From Bostrychus sinensis (taxonomy: Eukaryota; Chordata; Actinopteri; Gobiiformes; Eleotridae): a stretch of 64,000 nt of DNA. The translations under genes and the position numbers were made by a program. How positions within the stretch are numbered: position 1 is the stretch's first letter; each line of letters starts with the position of its first letter. The DNA is taken from positions 13,631,903 through 13,695,902 of the forward strand of contig CM036243.1 of assembly GCA_020698575.1 (NCBI GenBank), given 5' to 3'. This document shows, piece after piece, positions 55,101-61,100 of this stretch. The notes under the pieces were generated by a model. That model saw only the letters and a program-made list of their open reading frames with translations, did not search any database and was not told the DNA's origin.

Positions 55101-58100
55101 TCAATATCCCATTGTCACACGCTCTATCATACGCCTGGCTGTACCCTATCCTATCTCTATTAAGTGAAGCGCTGGAGACAAGAACTTGGCGGCACTATAC
55201 AATGGCCTCAGTATTCATGTTGCTGTTTATCTGCACAAAGCCCTCAGCACATTTGCAGGATCAGACCTCCATAAAAAAAAAAGAAAGAGCACAAATCTAA
55301 ACATATTTGATGCACAGAGGCCCCCTTTGTTCCTCCGTACAGTGTGCATACCTAAGCAGCAGCCACTTGTAACCAATGCATGCAAATAGGGCAGCGGGTG
55401 TAAGCATTACATATAATAAAGTTAGAGCCAATTTCTTTCATAAACAGTGCGTGGGAAAAGATTGCTTTTGCTGTTTTGGATTTTAAAATAATGTGTAATG
55501 GCTAAAACAAGATAAATGTCAGAATTTAATTTAAAAGGTGCAAGGCAGATTCACTCATTTTCAAATCAAAGAGGTTGTGGGTTCTATCTTCGGGTGGAGT
55601 CTGCATGTCCTCCCCAAATTACCGTGGGTTCTCTCCAGCTTCATCCCACTTGTGCATAAACGTGAGAGTGAATGCTTGTGTCTGACCGATGCTATTTGAA
55701 AAACACAGAAAACAGTGTTACAACCCCAGTTCAAAGAGCAACAGAAGTGTATAAACCCTGCCACAGTCGAATTTCTGCAGCAACTAATTTAAAAGAGGGG
55801 TTTCTGACCTATTTCTCTTTGCCAAGTGCAGAATTAATGGGTTCAGGTGTCCAGGATACTAAACATAATACTAATATATCATCAGATTTTTATTATTGTG
55901 TATTGTGTACTATCATAATCCAAAAAGGAAAGCCACCACAGTAAAGCATCTGCTTTGCATGGATAATTTGTGTTTACAGCACATGCACTTACTGAAAAAA
56001 AACCCTTTCCATTTATCCAGGTGGTGGATTGGAGTTCGCACTCAGGGAAACAAACCCCAAGTATGCTACATGACCGGTGGAGGAGATAACAACTTCACTA
56101 ACAGGGGGATGTCATTGTTTACAGTGAGGTTACCCAATTGCATCTTGAATACTGGGATTAAAAGAAAATTCCACTGCTGGATGCAAAAAATAGCATTTTA
56201 TTGTGGAATGAGAATGTATTCTCTAAGAAAAAAAAATGATTTTGCTACAAATCAACCACAAACTGTAGCTTTATCCATCTTTTACCATGAAAAGATTAGA
56301 ATTATCATGACAGGAAATGTTAGAGAGGTTGATGTCACTGTTGACTTTGTACGCTTGCCTTCTGCCCAGTTATCACTAGTTTTTGCAGTTCTTTGCCAGT
56401 TCCTTTGTCACAAGTTCCATTAGTATGTCTCTTCTAAAAAGACAGCCATTCCCTGAGGAACTTTAATACTTCACTCGGTGAGGTAGTTTGACATTTTGGA
56501 AAGTATATTGTATGTTGTCGCTGCTATGGGCTATGATAAATTGACTGATTTTTGCAAATGTCAAAACTACATAAAATCCCTTTAAGGGCATTTGAAAATG
56601 TTAGGCAACACAGTATACAAAATGGCCTACTTGGGTCTGTTAAGTGGTAGTTGGAAAGGTCTAAAATAGTTTACAGGAGATAGATGTTGCAGCAGGAAGT
56701 CAGCACTTTAACCTCCCACTCGTGCATTTGAAACCCACGGTCCTGAACGCTGCAAGCATCCCAAGTGCTTGCTCACTGCCCTGAATATGTACTTACAATG
56801 AGCAGATGATTTAATACATATAAATAAGACAGGCTTCTGCTTTATTACTTTTGCAGGTATGGAAATATTTCTGCATATGCAAGTGGAAAAGTGTTACGAT
56901 TTCCCCTGTCTAGTGGGAGTGCAGGCAGATAGATGTTGGAAAAGCCCACGCGCCGAGGTCCAGGACAAATTGGCTGCCTTTGGTCTTCACTTCTCTTTAA
57001 TTAGACAGTGTTGGAGAGCCGGAGAGCTACCTGCCTACATATGTGCCGGCGCTCCCCCGCACACGAATATAGAGATATCAACAGTGCCGTTTATCATGCA
57101 AAGTGCAGACCAAAAAGTGGGACAGCTAAAATTTTATGTGAAAAGACACACACCGCCCACATTGACTAGGCTTTCTCCATGTCAGAGGAGCTTTATGAAA
57201 TAAAAAGCCTGATTAAGTCGGACTGCAGTCGTACTAAAAAAGCTGACAAGTGGTTGTGACAAAGTAATAAAGTAGTTTTAGATATAGCAGCACAAGGACG
57301 TATAATAATAAATCTTGTCTTAAGACTTACACTGTGCTAGCAAATTTATGTGGACACCAGGTTTGTGTAAGCAGATCCAAAATGTACAAAGAAAAAATGT
57401 GTTTTGAGGAACTAACATGGGAAGAAAAGAAAATGACTGGCAAAGTCGCAAAATGTTTTAGTGATAGATTTAAAGCAATTAAATATACCATTTTATTAAA
57501 AACATGGCTGCACATGCATTGGGTTTATGTTAGTTTAGCAGACCTCACTAAAAGGCCGAATTAGCATCAGCCACCAAAAATGGCAAATCACGCATAAACA
57601 AGTACTCAAGTATGCTTTGGCAGCAAGGAACCAACCAGTTACAGAGAAATTTACCAACTTACTTATAGGAGCGATTAACACCAGTGTAAATTGATAGTTT
57701 CATAAACAGAACCATGGCCAACCACAATATTTTGTCAAAGGATCTTGGGGTTTATCGTATTTTAAGACATTAACATGGCTAATGGTACTTCCTCCCGTTT
57801 ACTTCAGCACTGTGGATTTGAGTACGGACTCTAACGACTTATCCATTATTTCCTGTCACTATTGTTATAATGAGCCAACAAACTATTGGATCTGGAACAC
57901 CATTAGGGTTCAGGAAATTTTTAAGGATTCTGTACCATTGCGAGATAGGGTCAAAGATACTAACTTAAGCTATGAGGTGTTTAGTAAAGGATGGCTTGTT
58001 TACCATTGTGAGATATATGCTTTTTTTTTTTTTTTGAGTGTGTGTGTGTTCAATTAATAGAGCATTTATCCCTGAAATAGACAATACCTAGTTTAATTTT

Positions 58101-61100
58101 AGGTGTGTGCGCAAATTATTTCCCAGATACTTGTAGTTTTTAAAGCCAGTTGGTACATCAAGAAGCAAATCAGCTAAGTTATTTTGTCTTCTAATAATGT
58201 CCATTTATTCTTAGTCTAAAGTGTTTTATCACTTTAGTCAAAATGAGAACATTTTTCTTCACAAAATGAGTGCATTTTTTTATTATTTATTTATTTATTT
58301 TTTGGTTACATTACTTCTGGAAGGGTCTATAATTTTGTGTCAAGTGTGTATGTAATGTTTCCATGCACGCAATACTGTTGCACTGTAAGGTACTGCAGTA
58401 TTAAGTTATGATGCCTCTGTGGTCAGAAGTTTAGGGGGAACAGAGATGAGCTGAGATTATTTTATCTGCAAGTATCTGCAACACGTCCTGAGTGTATTCC
58501 CACCAATGAAAAAAGGTGTGAATGTGTCAGAAAGTCAAAGCTCAAACATTTGAAGTGGATCCAGACTGCCTTGTGGCTATTACTGTTTCACTCGACATGG
58601 ACCATCTTTTCTCATTCTGCTCTTACAGGGCTTTGGGTATATGGGCGTCTGAGGTAACTATATTTTCATTCTGAATTATATGATAGAGGAACTGGACTGC
58701 AATGCCAAACAGTGTACTGTTTATCCTTCAGATTGGAGTATTTCCAGCCAACAGTTCCCAGAGCACATTCTGGGGGTTGATTGGTCTGACCCTCAAGGGA
58801 CAAAAGCTTTTGTATCAGCACTTTATGTGGGTCTTTAAAGAGATAAGGAGTTCCCGAGCTGGTGTATCCATCCTCAAATCACCAACGACCCTCATGGTGG
58901 ACAAGTATTTGAAAAGAAGAAAGTATTCACAATATATTCCCTATAAAAGCCGAAAGGAGCTCAGTAGCTATAAGGCGCAGTCGATTTGAAGACTTTTCCC
59001 ATTTGGGGGTTAATGAGCTTTTCACCACAGTAATCCCTGCTTCATTCACACGTAAAATTAATCAACTGCACAGCTGCCAGTCACTTAAGCGCCAAAACGG
59101 GCTCTCCATTAAGACCTGGCAATCAGGTGCTAATCATTTAGTTTTACAGACTGACAAGAAGCCATAAGCTCATTTTACTACTCACACAAGGTACACAGCA
59201 TTTGAAGGACTTCATTGGAGACAGTTTAAAGCAACACTGTGTAAAACTTACCTGGAAAAGTCTGAAAATGATTAAAATAATTGTGTCATTGTATAAAGAT
59301 ATATGTAGTGATGAAATGAAATAAGAGATTTTCTAATTCAGGGATAAATGCTCAATCTATATGTACCACAGAGTTCAGTAACTTAAATTTCTCATAATGG
59401 TAATTACACTAAAACTAAGAATTTGTTTTTTTCTTACTGACCCATGTGGCTGGAGCAAGAATCTGTAAGCACTGTTACACAATCCTTTAAACATTTCACA
59501 GATTAGGACAGTGTTTTTAAAATCCACTCCTCATTTCTTCCATGGCCCATTATCGACCTTTTCTTTTATATTCAATTAACCATTAGTATAGATGGATCTT
59601 AAGAGACTAATAAACCAGCAAACCAATGCCAGCCAAAACATAAGCTCCTTGCCAATAGAAATTAGCCGTGTTGGCTGGAGCATTTTTTAAACTCACTATG
59701 TAACTATGTAAGTCACAGGAAATGTTACATCTCATGAGAGCACATGTCTTATAACTATGCTATAACTTGCAACGCACACACACATTTAAATCTCATGTTC
59801 AAAACACACATATGTGAGCTTGCAGAGGTATTTGACTTCTTTAGTTTTTTTATTGTTGCATTAACAAGGTACAGTATGTATAGTATTCAAATATTTACAC
59901 TGTAAATATCCATTACGCAGCCATGTCATGGGTGGTACGGTTGAGACTGGTCTTAAGACCACTTCTTCAGACCCGAGTCCACTTAATTTTTACTTCTTTC
60001 TGTCCCAAACTTAGACTAAACACTTTATAACTTTTAGGGATGATTTAAAGTACTCTGACTGGTACTTCTGCAAACTCAATATGTACCCTGTATATATCAG
60101 GTGTGCGGAATGTTAAACTGTTTTTGGTTCCTAGAATAGCATGCCTTAAAGTAGTAAAGAATCTGATTATGCATTATAGGTTTACAAAATAGGGAATATG
60201 TCTTAACATGAAGGCCTTAACGTTCCAGAATTGCCACACTAGTGTACAAATACAAGGCCTATTTTTATAAATTAATCTCAAGTTAACACTTCAACACTGT
60301 TGCTTGACATATTGTCAGATAAAATCTACAGTTTAATTTCGCATACAGGTATAGAACTATGATTCTGATTTCCATCTCCAGTGAAAAAACTCATGTCTTT
60401 TCAAGAACTGTGCTCTTCATATTAGAGAAAACACCACAAAATGTAAAAAAAAAAAAAAAAAAGCTACATTCATTAAACTCAATGGAATATTAAAATATTT
60501 ATTTCATCTGTGTGTAAATATACTTGTCTTTGTCTTTATCAAGGTTTAATGTTGTGTAACCTTTATCCATTATCGCTGCTCCGTCGGCTGTGTGCACATC
60601 ATTAACATGCCTTCCAACATGGCTATCTCGCTAATACAGGCACAATGCAGTCAAGGGAAACAACACACATCGAGCTGAGATTTATTTGCCGTGCTCTGCC
60701 GCTGCCACCCGAGGCACCAATCAACAGCCCTTCCACTGCCTATTAGAGACAGCGCTATGCAATCAGGATCCACCGAGCACCAGTTCACTGTCACACACTT
60801 CTGCCTTCTGCTCAGTGGCACAGACCTATTCACTTTTTAACAACACAACATAAGAAGGATAATGTATGGAGATAAGCACTTTACAATTCATTAGGGGGGC
60901 TCATGGGAAAAAACGCACGGAGCCAGGGCTCTGCAATGTGTTACTGCTAATGTTGTGTTGTCTTCCCACTGGCGAGGCGCAGCTGAAAAACACCAGACTA
61001 CTGTGGCACAGGGAGCTTTTATGTAAATATTTAGGGATGTCAACTAGCAGTCCTGCATGTTAAGTTTGTATGGTACCAATGACACACTCAAGACACAAAA

